From positions 656,979,724 through 657,043,723 of the forward strand of contig NC_057861.1 of assembly GCF_019393635.1 (NCBI RefSeq): 64,000 nucleotides of DNA, given 5' to 3'. Shown here piece by piece: positions 10,436-22,270 of the stretch (positions within the stretch are counted from its first letter, which is position 1; the number at the start of each line of letters is the position of its first letter). Both the position numbers and the translations under genes were made by a program. The DNA comes from Dromiciops gliroides. Its lineage: Eukaryota; Chordata; Mammalia; Microbiotheria; Microbiotheriidae. Below the pieces are notes generated by a model. That model ran no database searches, had not been told where the DNA came from, and saw only the letters and a list, made by a program, of their open reading frames with translations.

Positions 10436-11394
10436 AAATTCTTTTAAAAATTATGAATTTAAATAGCAATCATAAATATTTCTAAATACAGAGAACAGAA
10501 AAGAGGGTTATATATGAAATTCTGAATCTCTGTTAAATACAGCTAGTTTTTTTAGAGTATGTAATTTAACAAAGTGCCAATATTCTGCTTGCTTGTACAT
10601 ATTTTGGTATATATGGGAACTTTTCTTTCTCTCTTACCTCCTTATGGTAAATGCCCAGTAACATTTTGGCTAGGTTAAAGTATCTGAACAGATTGGTTAT
10701 TTTTCTCACATAATTCCAAATTGTTTTCCAGCATGGTTGTAATGAGTTTGTCACTGTGCCAACAGAATGTTAATGTGTTGTCTTCTCACAGCCTTGCCAA
10801 CGTAGATGGTGTGTGGGGCTCTGCTATCCCAGGATTTCTTGATTGCTGGGTCCTGGGTTTCCCTCTTTGAGGTCTGAGGGGAACTGAGTAGTTTGAGTAT
10901 CCCACAGCTTCCTCTTGCCTTAGAATGTCATATTGCTTCTTCTAGGCTAGCTTGCCTCTTGCAATGGTGGCAGTTGGTAAAAGGAGTTCATGTCAGTCCT
11001 TTGAGCTTAACTTAGTAACATTCATTTACCCAGCACCTACTTGATTTTTGCTCTGTACAATGAACTATGTGAAAGGTGCTAGGAGAAGTACAGAGATAAA
11101 TTAAGGCAAGGCCTTGACCACCAGAGAAACTTATAGTCTCAGTTGCTGTGATAATATTTGGACACACGTAGACACAATACAAATTGGACTCTGATAAGGT
11201 AAAAGAAATAAGAAGTGGTTGCTTATCATCCTTCCTTCTTTTGTAAACTCAGGGCTGTTTTGTAGTAGTTGTAATTGGCTACTAATAAAGAAGGGAAAGG
11301 GGATGAGCATTTTTGTAGAGTCAGGTACTATGCTAAGCACTTTACAATTAACTCATTTGATTCTCACAATACTGCAAAGTAGGTGCTATTTATC

Positions 11395-11542
11395 ACCATT
11401 TTATAGTTGAGAAAACTGAGGCAAATGGAGGTTAAATGACTTGCCCAGGGTCATAGTTAATGAGTCCAAAGCTGCATTTGAACTCGGGTCTTCCTGACTC
11501 CAGGCACAGTGATCCATCCACTGTGCCATTTAGCTGCCACAT
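11395..11542 (-). repeat. CORE-SINE/MIR, reverse
   Basis: 'aaactgaggcaaatggaggttaaatgacttgcccagggtcata' through 'catccactgtgccatttagctgcca', a diverged reverse copy. Confidence 0.75.
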
Positions 11543-12029
11543 AGAAAACTAAATTATTTTCTATTTAATATCCCTGCTCTCCTTACCCCTTAAGCATACG
11601 TGAGGATCCAATATCAGCATTTAGAATTGAATAATTAAAATGTGAATGAATTTCATTCATAGCATTACTTAACATTGATTTTATTTTTTAGTATATTTTC
11701 ATGTCAGAACTCCCCTTTTCTGAACTACTGAAATTCCTATTCCTTCTGCATGGTTTCTACAAATTAATGACATTTTTTTTTATAACAAAATGTATCTTTA
11801 AAGTGTATCATCTTTATTCATGGAATGATTTGTGTTAACTAGAACATTAAAATACATTGTTATTAAAGTATTGGGACAAGCAATTTATTGAAATCTTGGT
11901 CAATCAATCAGCAAGTATTAATTAAGAGCCCACTATTTATTAGGAGTTGGGTATATGGATAAGATGGATGAAAAAGCCACTACAGGGGAGATGACAAATA
12001 TATACATGATTTAGAAAATTTTTAGATCT

Positions 12030-12565
12030 TAGTGGAAGTACTTACTGTGCTAATGAGAGGAAAATGACTCATGCTCAGTAATTCTCTGGAACTCAGCAGC
12101 AGTGATGTGTCAAAGGCTCATTTACTGCCATTCTCCAGAGAATGGTCACCCAGTGTGTAGCTAGTGGGTGCAAAGAATGGGGGCTTGAAGGCCCCGTTTT
12201 AACCCCTAGTCCCCAATACAAATGGACCCTCTCCCTTTTCATCACTGGCCAATTACTCAAGGGTTACAATCTCTTTGCAAAAACTAGCTAACTTGAATGC
12301 AGTATTCCTAATCCTAATTTCCAAAATTATTCTTTGTGTTCTTAGCCAATGGGAGAGGTGACACAGGGACATTTCTTCATTCTTCCCTTATGTGGACACA
12401 GCCTAGGAGAGAACCCAATTAGCTTCTTGAACTATGTGATCTTGTTTGCTGGAGGGAAAGGAGGGGGACTGAGACCTTTGTCCTCAAACAGGTCCAGAGG
12501 AGTGAAATTTCAATGGTGACTGTTATATCCTTATTGAGAGGAGACCATTGCTTATTTCCTCACAT
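12030..12565. other. Unclassified higher-GC block
   Basis: A 0.5-kb stretch richer in G+C than its flanks, with a short inverted repeat around 12132-12146 (CATTCTCCAGAGAATG). No exon, TSD or family signature was found. It may be an old LTR, but no TG...CA ends could be paired. Confidence 0.3.
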
Positions 12566-13261
12566 CTAAACAGCATAATTTTCAGTTTTCTTTGCTTCTT
12601 TAATATGGGAAAATAAATTATTAATGTGGAGAATATTTAGTTCTTACAAAGTAGGGGAATAAATAGTATCATGATAGTCCAGATTCTTCTTGTTTTAGCA
12701 TATACATTTCAGATTTTGTCATGGTTAAATATTTTGTTCTAAATCTGTTATAATTTGGATTCATCATAAGGAATTTATATTAACTGTAGTATCTATAACT
12801 GTCATGTTTTAGATTCTCCCATCCCACTTGCAAAAAAAAAGATGAGGCTCTTTTTTAGATAGTATAGCATACTTAAAAAAATTAGCAAAACCCAGCTTCT
12901 TTTATACTTAAAATAGCATGTGTGGGACAGTTGGCTTTAAAAGGGCAATACTGGTACAGATTTCTTTTGGATAAACAGAAGTAGTAATATACTTATTAAG
13001 TAGGTCATCTATTTAAAACAACTTAAAAAATACTTTGTGTGGATGATTTTTAAAAAATGAGATATAGAGTTTTGAAACTACTAACTTAATTGCATTGGCA
13101 GCATGCTTATTACTCTTGAAGTGATCCATGTTCCTTTTCTTCTCATCATCTGCATACATAATTTTTATTATATTAATGCATATTTAATTTACTATGATTT
13201 AGTAAGCCCTCAAGAATTATTTGAGGCATTTAGAGATTGAGTGACATAACCATAGTCATCC

Positions 13262-13507
13262 AGCTTCTTTGTTCTTCAGTTATGTCTGAGTCTTCATGAC
13301 CCATTTGGAGTTTTCTTGGCAGAGATACTGGAGTGATTTGCTATTTCCTTCTCCACCTCAGTTTTACAGACAAGAAAACTAAGGCAAACAGAGGTAAGTA
13401 ACTTTCCCAGTGTCATACAGTTGGTAAGTATCAGAAGCCAGGTTTGAACTCACAAAGATGAGTTTTTCTGAGTACCAGGCCTGGTACTCTATCTATATAC
13501 TATGCCA
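13262..13507 (-). repeat. RTE-tailed tRNA-type SINE, reverse
   Basis: It has the 'tgtctgagtcttcatgacccatttggagttttcttggcagagatactggagtg' segment, known from SINEs carrying a BovB/RTE tail, joined to a reverse CORE/MIR part. Same structure at 23.19-23.43 and 47.43-47.66 kb. Confidence 0.65.
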
Positions 13508-13508
13508 T

Positions 13509-14504
13509 TGTAAGAAAATAATGGATTTTGCCAACTTGCAAAGGCCCCAGATTGATTTGGACTGATTGGATTGACTAAGAGTGATTGACTTCAGTAATTA
13601 ACCCACTTAAAGTTAATTCAATTGAAGCTACACCTGCCTGACTCTGAAGAGGGTATTGTTCTCAGCTCACCTCAACACTGGACCCTCAAGTCCAGTGAAC
13701 CAAAGGATTTGGGTGATACTAGACAATTAGTTTGAAGCAGTGTGTAAGGACTGCCTCTTCCAGGGGACACAGGAAGAGCTTCCTCTCTCAATTCTTCTCT
13801 TGAACAGCTGGTGGTAGGAGAATTGAGGACTGTGAAAGCCAAATTAGATATATAGAGCATTAATCTCCCCCTTTAACTTTCCTTAAGAAAAAGGAGCCAC
13901 TGAGCTTTAATCTATGATGGATCAGTTTTTTTATTTTATTGCTTGGGAATGAATTAGACAACAAGAGTTGAAACCAATTAGGGAAATAAGGAAGGAGAAA
14001 TACAAATGGATAATCTTAGATCTAAGCTTAGTCTAATCCTTTATAAAACTCACTGAATCCCAAACTGCCTGCCAGACCGTGAACCCCTGAAAAGACCGAA
14101 CACCAAACCACATGCACTCCTTTCAATCCTGCTCTGTCACCAGAGAGAGAGAGAGAACTTCGGTTGCTGCCCTCACTTTTAAGTCTGAGTCCTGGAAGTT
14201 CCTCGCATTCTCCTCCCCAAAAAAGGAGGTCCTTCAAAAGCTGCTTCAGTAGCATGCGCAATCTCTCAAATGATTTAGCTAAAACTTCCAATATATATCT
14301 TTACCACAAATAATGTTTACCACAGGACGATAGGCCAGATAGGTTTTTTCCTGGGCTTTTTGACCCTGATGTTCTCTCTTCTAATAAATGCTTAATGCCC
14401 TCAAACTGGTGCTAAAGCTTCTAATTTATAAGTAAACCCTAGCTAGCTTTCCCTACACTTGGGACAGGAATAAGGTGACCACACATTTAGTTTTATTTGT
14501 CACA
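13509..14504 (+). mobile_element. Solo LTR of a class I ERV (interrupted by a nested LTR)
   Basis: Starts TGTAAGAAAATAATGG and ends TTTATTTGTCACA, flanked by the 4-bp target duplication CCAT (13505-13508 and 14505-14508). AATAAA at 14383-14388 fits the R region in + orientation. Its U3 matches the 3' LTR of the OTU-carrying ERV (60342-60985, - strand): shared AAAATAATGG near the start, GAGTGATTGACT and GAAGCAGTGTGTAAGGAC in the same order. After removing the nested LTR and its duplicated 4 bp it is about 498 bp long. No internal ERV sequence is present. Confidence 0.85.
13831..14324 (-). mobile_element. Solo LTR nested inside the 13509-14504 LTR
   Basis: 494 bp, - strand (TGTGGTAAACATTATTTG ... 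GGCTTTCACA), flanked by the 4-bp duplication GGAC at 13827-13830 and 14325-14328. Its R/U5 half matches the 60-kb LTR on the same strand (shared CTAAGCTTAGTCTA, 'ataaaactcac', and a CTCCCCCTTTAAC stretch paired with CTCCCCTACTTAACC). One member of this LTR family has thus inserted into a relative. Confidence 0.88.
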
Positions 14505-15049
14505 CCATCTACCTGCCCAGTCACATTTTGTATGATATTTTGGGGTTTGGGGCTTAGATTAAAAAAAATAATGAAAATTATTTCTATTTATCCATCTATC
14601 CATCCATCATCTATTTCCTTTTCAAAAAGGTGGGATAATTTACTTTTTGTCCTGTGCAGTTTTCATTTACAATTTCTTGAAATATATAAAGCCCACTGTA
14701 TTTCAAGTGGAGCTACTTGACTGTGCCTTTAAACCCAAATCACTCTGGCTCTCATTGAATGACCAATAATATCCCCCCTTCCCCCAAGCTTTTGTGCTTC
14801 ATTGTTTAGGTTTTGATGGCTTAGAATGAGTGTAAAATAGCAATTGTTTTCTGTTCTGGCCAGAAACTCTAAGACTCTTCCCGTCTGGAACTGATAGTTT
14901 TGTGATGGTAAATTGGGCCATCTGTTGTTTCCATTTTTACCTTGCCCTTAGTCACTGGATGGGCATTGCTTCAGACAAACTCAGACCTGGTAAAGACCTA
15001 ATTTAGAAAGGCTAGGGTCACCCATTGCATTCTGGGCTATTGCCATTTG

Positions 15050-15205
15050 TCTTGACTTTTGTCTTGCCACTGTGGACAATTCTGGATGAGAGATTGAGGC
15101 TGATTTCTTCACTTAGCTCTACCTCATTTAAATTCAATTCATGTAGAAGTCAAGACATCACCTTCATGATATCCTTGGTCCTCTTCAAGAATGGTAGACA
15201 AACAA
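15050..15205 (-). repeat. Second-family SINE-like repeat, reverse
   Basis: Reverse copy of the 6.76-kb repeat: 'gagattgaggctgatttcttcac', 'catttaaattcaattcatg', 'ctcttcaagaatggtagacaaac'. A better preserved reverse copy is at about 15640-15770. Confidence 0.5.
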
Positions 15206-15634
15206 CAAAGAACCATAGTTCTCAAAACTCCAGGTTTAACCTACTTTCTCCACTGTACCATGTTGCATTTCCAACCCTTGCCTTTATTTTTTTCTTTTAC
15301 CTTTGGAAGAATGAAATTATCATGAAGGCAAGTTTCAGATTGATCAGCTGCTCTCCTATCAACAGAGATAAGTTCTGGTAGCAGATGGCAGGTATAGCTA
15401 AAGTCTCCCATCATTAATTATAACATAATTTGGAACCAAATGTATCTCTCCTGGTTTATCTGTCCTGATTTGTAGTTTTCAGTATGCTCCTCCCTTCTGT
15501 TTACACTCTACTGATCCTTATCGAAACATTTTTCCATGATAGAGGAGAAATTCTGATAGAATTCTAGATTTCTTCCCATTTGCAAATATTCTTGATATAT
15601 GTCATTCTGATGAATATCTTGACACTGTACCCAG

Positions 15635-15772
15635 ATGGTTCTTGAGGATAGAGTGAGGCTGGTGACTTTGCACAACCCTCTTTCACTTAAATCCAATTCT
15701 GTGCAAGTCATGGCATCACCTCCTGATGTTATTCATGATCCTCTTTGAGAATGGAGGACAAACAATAATACT
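15635..15772 (-). repeat. Second-family SINE-like repeat, reverse
   Basis: 'cagatggttcttgaggatagagtgaggctggtgactttgcacaaccctc' and 'gatcctctttgagaatggaggacaaacaat' are the complement of the 6.76-kb copy. Confidence 0.55.
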
Positions 15773-17132
15773 TTTAAATGAGATATTTGCTCTTCCAGAG
15801 CCAAATTCTTTTGAATGCATTTGACCCTTTCAAGACTCAGTGTTATTTGGGAAGTAAAATTTCTTTTAACTTGTTTATTATAGACATATTGAAGCCATGA
15901 GTTTTATTGCTGGTTTTCTTCTTGGATGTTATCTCTTGAGAATTCCCCCCCACCTTTATTCTTTATCTTTGTTTGTCTGTTGCATTCTATGGCACTACAC
16001 TTGTCAGACATATGTGGACAATTTTCTCCTTCTTTAGCCTCCCTTTTCAGTTTAAAGGTCTCTTGACTAGATTTGCAAGACTCTTTACTGATCCTTAAGT
16101 GCATTATGTCCCTTGCCAAGAGCTAATTTTTTGTATATTTCAAGCTGTGATGCAGAAATCCAAATTCCGTTTCCAGGTACTACTTTAAAAAAAACCAAAA
16201 AACCTTTCCTTTACCACCGTCACTGGATAACTTCTCCTTTGAGGTTCATATAATACAATTTTATCATTCAGTCCACATTCAGGTAGCTGTTATGTACCAC
16301 CTCCCAGTACATTCTCCTCTCTTTCTTAGTGAATTCAGTGCCTGGTTCAGAGTTTCCCTCTCCATCTCAATTCCTATACTTATACTAGGGGACTTTAGCA
16401 TACATGTTGGGGTTACTTCAAAAACTCAAACTTCCCAGTTCCCTTAATCTAGTACAGGGCTTCTTAAACTTTTTCCACTCTTGACCCCTTTATGCCCAAG
16501 AAATTTTTATACTACTCTGTGTATATAGTTACATAAAATAGGTATACATAACCTTTTACTATTTTTAAAAGAGTATTTTATTATTTTCCAGTTACATATA
16601 AGGATAGTTTTCAACATTTGTTTTCACAGGATTTTTAGCTTCAATTTTTTTTCTCCCTTCCCTCCCTCCTCCCCAAGATGGAAAGCAGTCTGATATAGGT
16701 TGTATATATACAATCACATTAAACATATTTCCACATTAGTCATCTTATGAAAGAAGAATCAGAGCACAAGGGAAAAACCTCAAAAAAGAAGGAAAACAAA
16801 CAGTCCAAAAGTAGAAACAGTATGGTTCAATGTGCATTCATAATTCACAGTTCTTTTTTTCTGGATGTTGAGAACATTTTCTATCATGAGTTCTTTGAAA
16901 CTGTTTTGGATTGTTGTACTGCTGAGAAGAGCCAAGCCTATCTCCATTGTTCATCACACAATGGTGCTGTTACTGTGTACAATGTTCTCCTGGTTCTGCT
17001 TCTCTCAGTCAGCATCAGTTCATGTAAGTCCTTCCAGGTTTCTCTGAACTCCTCCTGTTCATCACTTCTTACGGCACAATAGTATTCCATTACATTCATA
17101 TACCACAATGCCCCTATTGATGGGCATTCCTT

Positions 17133-17597
17133 CTATTTCCAATTCTTTGCCACTACAAAGAGAGCTGCTATAAATATTTTTGTACATCTGGGTTCTTTTC
17201 CCTTTTCTATGGTCTCTTTGGGATACATACCTAGCAGTGGTACCATTGGGTCAAAGGGTATTAACAGTCCCATAGCCCTTTGGGCATGGTTCCAAATTGT
17301 TCTCCAGAATGGTTGGACCAGTTCACATTTCCACCAACAATGCATTAGTGTTCCAATCTTTCCACAGCTTCTCCAACATTTATTATTTTCCTTTTTTGTC
17401 ATATTAGCCAATCTGATAGGGGTGAGGTGGTATCTCAGAGTTGTTTTAATTTGCATTTCTCTGATCAATAGTGATTTAGGGCATTTTTTCATATGGCAAT
17501 AGATAGCTTTGCCTTCTTCAGAAAACTGCCTGTTCATATACTTTGACCATTTCTCAATTGGGGAATGACTTGGATTCTTATAAATTTGATTTAGTTC
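17133..17597 (-). pseudogene. L1 ORF2 C-terminal segment
   Basis: An open - strand frame encodes the distal part of L1 ORF2p, including the cysteine-containing CWRSCGKIGTLMHCWWKCEL region with C..C and H/C spacing typical of the ORF2 C-terminal zinc-knuckle-like motif. The same peptide region occurs at 55.4-55.96 kb on the + strand. Upstream coding is lost through the internal deletion and the LTR insertion, so no functional ORF2 remains. Confidence 0.8.
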
Positions 17598-18140
17598 TGT
17601 GGGGACCAATTTTTAATTGGGGAGTGTTAGCTAAGTGCCTTGCCGCAGTATTGGGGCAAGGAAGGAGACTGGCAGCCTCCCTCAAAACAGAACAGGATTT
17701 ATTTTAACAAGAATGAACTTAAAAAGAAACACAAACAGGATCAATAGGATCAAGGGAAAGGAAATAAAATGGGGAAAAGGAAATTATACAACCTGAAAAA
17801 ATACCACTGCTTAGGAATCAGCTGAGAATACACAGCAGAGCTTCTGTCCCCTTCCAGCTTCCAGCTGGTATGGCGAATTCTCCTCCCCAATAACAGAAAA
17901 CCCCACACAGCCCCCAGCCAATTGGATGGCTGCTCTGACAGTCACATGACTGCCCTCACTAGGCTTCCAATCATTATAATTTTGCCAGGCCCATGTAGGT
18001 GTTGGCGAGTGATGATGACATGAGGTGCCAAAGCCCTGGCAAAGTCTGCAACCAGTGGGTGGAGCACCGTGCGGTTTGCGGATCCCCAGGCCAGTGCTTG
18101 CTGAGGCATAAAAACCTCAAATAACAATTAATTCTTTACA
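17598..18140 (-). mobile_element. Solo LTR, 543 bp, inside L1
   Basis: TG...CA ends (- strand TGTAAAGAATTAATTG ... GGTCCCCACA) with 4-bp duplication GTTC at 17594-17597 and 18141-18144. The flanking L1 sequence resumes in register after removal. A TTTATT at about 17699-17704 is AATAAA on the - strand and gives the orientation. It differs in sequence from the 13.5/60-kb LTR family. Confidence 0.85.
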
Positions 18141-18973
18141 GTTCCTTATATATTTTAGAAATGAGGCCTTTATCAGAAATGCTGGTTGTCAAAATTGTTT
18201 ACCAACTTTCTGCCTCCTCATTTTGGCTGCATTGCTTCTGTTTTTACAAAAACTTTTTAATTTAGTGTAATCAAAGTCTTCTGTCTTGCATTTCATAATA
18301 TTCTCTATTTCTCGTTTAGACATAAATTGTTTTCTTCTCCATAGATCTGAGAGGCAAACTATTCCTTCCTCTCCTAATTTATCTATGGCATCACCCTTTA
18401 TGTCTAAATCTTGAACCCATTTTGACCTTATTTTTGTATAAGGTGCAAGGTGTTAGTCTATGCCTAGTTTCTGTCATACTATCTTCCAGTTTTCCCAGTA
18501 GTTTTTGTCAAATACTGAGTTCCTATCCCAGAAGCTGGAGTCTTTGGGTTTATCAAACAGAAGATTACTATAGTCATTACATATAGTCATAGACATTACT
18601 GTGTCTCCTGTGCCTAACCAATTCCATTGATCCACCACTCTATTTCTTAGCCAGTACCAAATAGTTTTGATGACTGCTGAAATTTAATAATAATACCTTA
18701 ACAGAGATAGAGATCCCAAGAGTTAAAAGAATTATCTTCCCTATTGGGATGCAGGCAGTTTAACATCATTGAATAGCCTCTCCCCCTCCCCCTTGTTTAC
18801 CTCTTTATATTTCTCAGTAAGCTTTTGCACCTCTTTTTCCATTTGACCAAATTTTTCTCCCATTTGACCAATTGTATTTTTAAGGAATTAACTCAGTTAA
18901 TTTTTGCGTGTAACTCTCATTTCTTTTTCCATTTTTTCTTTTATCTAATTTGGTTTTTAAAAGCCTTTTTGAG

Positions 18974-19111
18974 GGGCAGCTAGGTGGTGCAGTGGATAGA
19001 GCACTGGTCCTGGAGTCAGGAGGACCTGAGTTCAAATATGGCCTCAGACATTTAACAATTACTAGCTGTGTGACCCTAAGTAAGTCACTTAACCCCAATT
19101 GCCTCACAAAA
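18974..19111 (+). repeat. CORE-SINE inside L1
   Basis: Near-consensus copy with a 14-bp target duplication AAAGCCTTTTTGAG at 18960-18973 and 19112-19125. It interrupts the antisense L1 ORF1 start region. Confidence 0.92.
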
Positions 19112-19769
19112 AAAGCCTTTTTGAGCTCTTCAAAGGCTTTTTGGTCTTGAGACAAGATCATCTTCCCAATTGAGTCTTCACTTGTAGGCATTTTGACAAA
19201 CTCATCTGATTTTGAGTTTTGCTCTTCACTTTCACCATAGAAGCTGTCAATGGTAAGGGTCCTTTTTTTTGTTTCTTACTCATGTTGTAGCTTATTTTTA
19301 AACTTATAAAGTTGAAGTCTGCTCCTGGGGCACAGGGGTCACTGTTGCAAGCTTCTTACTGCTCTCAACTACCCCACTCTCAGCTGTGTCGAGTTGCAGC
19401 AGTGGCAAGGTGCCAAGTGAGCTTGCCTAGGCAGAGCTGAGTTTCCAGCTGAGTTGAGCAGTGTTGAACCTCCGTCCCCTTTCACTCAGGTGAGACAGAC
19501 CTTTCCTGAAATCTTCTTAATTATCTCAAGTAGGAGGATTGTGTCTCTCTTTTTGTAGGTTCTGTAGTTCCAGAATCTGTTTAGAGGCTTGATTTAATGT
19601 TGTTTTTGAGGGAAACACGGGAAAGCTCAGGCAACTTCTTGGCTTCTCTCTGCCATCTTTCCATAACCTTTTACTATTGCCAAATTTTTCACAACTCCCA
19701 CATTCATTTACACAACCCTATATAGGGTCATGACCCACAGTTTAAGAAGTTTTAATCTAGTTCATTTCC

Positions 19770-20900
19770 ATGATTTATTCCTTCCTTCTACCTTGGCTAC
19801 ACAGAGGGATGTTTATACTCTTGATTCTTCACTCTTACCCTTCCACTGTTGTATATAATTGGAGGAAGTAGTGACACTCCTTTTCCTAGATTCACTACAA
19901 ATTTATGCCATTTAATCTTGTCGACTTGTATTTCAATTTCAGCAAGATGATCCCTTTTCTCTTTCCTAATCAGTTCCCTGTCCTCCTGAAAACAGCAGCT
20001 GTTTTAAAACTTTTATTCTTCCTCCTCTTCCATTTTCTCATCTTCTCTGGTTGGCATCTCACCTCATATTTCACCAAAAAAAGTTGAGGCCATTCACTAA
20101 GATATCTTTCTTCTCCCCTTCTCATCTCATAAAACTCAGACGTCATCCCATACTATACACTTTTCACTTCAGTCTCTTAAGAAGAGGTAACCCTTCTTTT
20201 TACCAAGCTTAACTCCTCTGCTTACTCTTGATCATATACTCTCTTATCTGCTGTAGACTGTCTCTATCATCCCCACTCTTTCTCTAATATCTAGTCTTTT
20301 TCTCTCCATTGGCTTCTTCCTTATTGTCTATAAAAATGCCCTAATCTCCCCTAACCTCAGAGAAACCCTCTGTCCAGATTCCATCATGTCTGCTAACAAT
20401 TTGTTCTATATCTCTTCTCCACTTTTCAGTTAAATTCCTTGAAAAGGTTGTCTACACTTTAATGTGGTATACTCCTTATACTATATTCTGAATCCTCTGA
20501 AATTTGGCTTCAAATCTCATCCTTCAACTAAAATTCCTTTTTCCAAAGCAACTGATGATCTCTTAATTGCACAACTAATGTCCTTCTTTCAGTGCTCATG
20601 CTTTTTAAAAATCTTTCTAGGTACCTTTACCTGAGTGACTAATCCTTCCCAGTCTACTTTGATTATTCATCCTTCTCTCCCTGCCCCCGCCCCCATCTCT
20701 TTTCTCTCCTCTCTTCTCTCTTGTTTGATGTAATGATCTCTTTGGCTCCTACAGGTGCAGTTTTCATCTCTATGCAGGTGATTTCCAGATCTTTATATCT
20801 GTTTAAGCCTAGTTTCTCTTCTGAGTTCTAGTTCCACAACATCAACTTGTCATTAGACATCTTAAGCTACATCTCCTGTAGGCCTCTTCAACTCAATGTC
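19770..20900 (+). repeat. Old CT-rich repeat, probably a non-L1 LINE relic
   Basis: Continues the 16.27-16.45 kb sequence across the hAT/L1 insertion ('ggggactttagcatacatgttgggg' on the left). Long pyrimidine-rich text has motifs recurring at 5.5 kb. Only short open frames and no confident protein similarity by eye. Confidence 0.4.
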
Positions 20901-20915
20901 AGATACCATCTTTTT

Positions 20916-21074
20916 TTTTTTTTTTTTTTTTTTTTTTTGCGGGGCAGTGAGGGTTAAGTGACTTGCCCAGGGTCACACAGCTAGTAAGTGTCAAGCATCT
21001 GAGGTCGGATTTGAACTCAGGTCCTCCTGAATCCAGGGCCAGTGCTTTATCCACTGTGCCACCTAGCTGCCCCC
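20916..21074 (-). repeat. CORE-SINE, reverse, with long T tract
   Basis: Near-consensus reverse copy with a 15-bp duplication AGATACCATCTTTTT at 20901-20915 and 21075-21089. The A-tail (about 27 T on this strand) is long, suggesting a fairly young insertion. Confidence 0.92.
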
Positions 21075-21434
21075 AGATACCATCTTTTTAGCTAACACCT
21101 TTTGGCTTCCTGTAATTGTTTTTCTTTTTAATCACCTACCACAATAGTGAATAAATATATTACTTATGCTACTAAGTGCTTAATTTTATTTTATTTTTTG
21201 CCTAAAACTTTAAAATTCTTAGTAACACATTGTAGGTTCCTTCTAATTGTATCATTTGTCTCTACTTGATTCATTCATTCCCTATTTGATTGATCCTGAG
21301 GCTGGTAGTAAACATTGTTTGACAAGTCTTTGGAGGTTCTTTGTCACAGTTCAGATACTTGCTTCAGAATGGCAGACCTTTCTATTGTTTTTGTCAGGTT
21401 GATAAATAGATCCCTTAGTAACCCTAAGTGTTAT

Positions 21435-22270
21435 ATCAAGTTGAGCCAACAAGCATTTATTAATCACTATGTGCTGGGTACTGTACTAATCACTGAGAAT
21501 ACAAATATAAACAGAAAGAAGGATAATCCTTGTCCTCAAAGTGCATATGTTCTAATGGGGGAAGGCAGCTCAAAAGTGAGGGGATGGAGGAAGAGGTAAA
21601 AGTACCCAGAGTGAGGTATAAGTGCAGCTTGGAGAGGAATGAAAATTTGGTAAGCCTGGGCATCTTCCTTAAAATGGAGGTTCTGGATGGAACCAGCCAA
21701 TCAGAGAGCAGATGGCCCACGGAGTGCGAGAAAGTATAAGAAGACAGGAAATATAGGAATGGACAGGTTGTGAGGAGCTTTAAATAGCAGACAAGTTTAT
21801 ATTTCATCCTAGAGGTAATAGGGGGCAGCTGGAATTTATTGAGAAGGGAAGGGTGACATGGTCTTATCTGTGCTTATTTAAACAAGTCACATGGGTAGCA
21901 GCATGCAGGATGGACTGGAATAGGGAGAAGAGATGGAAGCAAGCATATGGATTAGGAAACTATTGCTATAGTCCAAGTGAGATTTAATGAGGGTCTGAAC
22001 TAGGATAGTGGCCATGCCAGTGGAGAGAAGAGATGCTATTTGGAGGGAAGGGAACCTAATTCATAGATATAGAAACTGAAACGACAATATTTGACAACTA
22101 ATTGGATATGTGACTTGAGTAAGAGTGAGCAATCAAGCATGACACCAAGGATTCCCATCTTCCCATCAAAGGGTCTAATTTTGGGGTTCATGAAGACTGA
22201 ATTGGGTACTAGGGGAGCCTGGCCACTAAGAGGAGAGTTAAACTGTCCTCTTCTTTCTGGCTCATTATGC
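21435..22270 (+). repeat. Long copy of the unnamed high-copy repeat
   Basis: Begins 'aacaagcatttattaatcactatgtgctgggtactgtacta' and runs through 'gtcctcaaagtgcatatgttctaatggggg', 'tttatatttcatcctagaggtaatagggggcagctggaatttattgag' and 'ggtgacatggtcttatctg'. This is the longest instance here and defines the family's 3' half. Confidence 0.6.

Larger units (their letters stand above)
16564..19661 (-). mobile_element. Internally deleted L1, reverse, with 17-bp target duplication
   Basis: Flanked by perfect 17-bp duplications CATAACCTTTTACTATT (16547-16563 and 19662-19678). On the - strand it runs from an L1-type 5' end (AAGATGGCAGAGAGAAGCC) through an ORF1 start, ORF1-ORF2 spacer-like sequence and then directly into distal ORF2 and the 3' UTR. 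The ORF1 RRM region and the ORF2 endonuclease and RT are absent. A solo LTR (17598-18140) and a SINE (18974-19111) lie inside. Without them it is about 2.4 kb versus about 6.4 kb for the L1 at 50.1 kb. Confidence 0.85.
16454..19753. mobile_element. Short hAT-type DNA transposon split by an L1
   Basis: The ends are ACAGGGCTTCTTAAACTTTT on the left and, on the right complement, AAAACTTCTTAAACTGTGG. They form imperfect terminal inverted repeats flanked by the 8-bp duplication AATCTAGT (16446-16453 and 19754-19761), the hAT-type duplication length. Without the L1 it is only about 185 bp, so it is a non-autonomous element. The text on either side reads continuously when the element is removed, supporting the boundaries. 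Confidence 0.75.
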
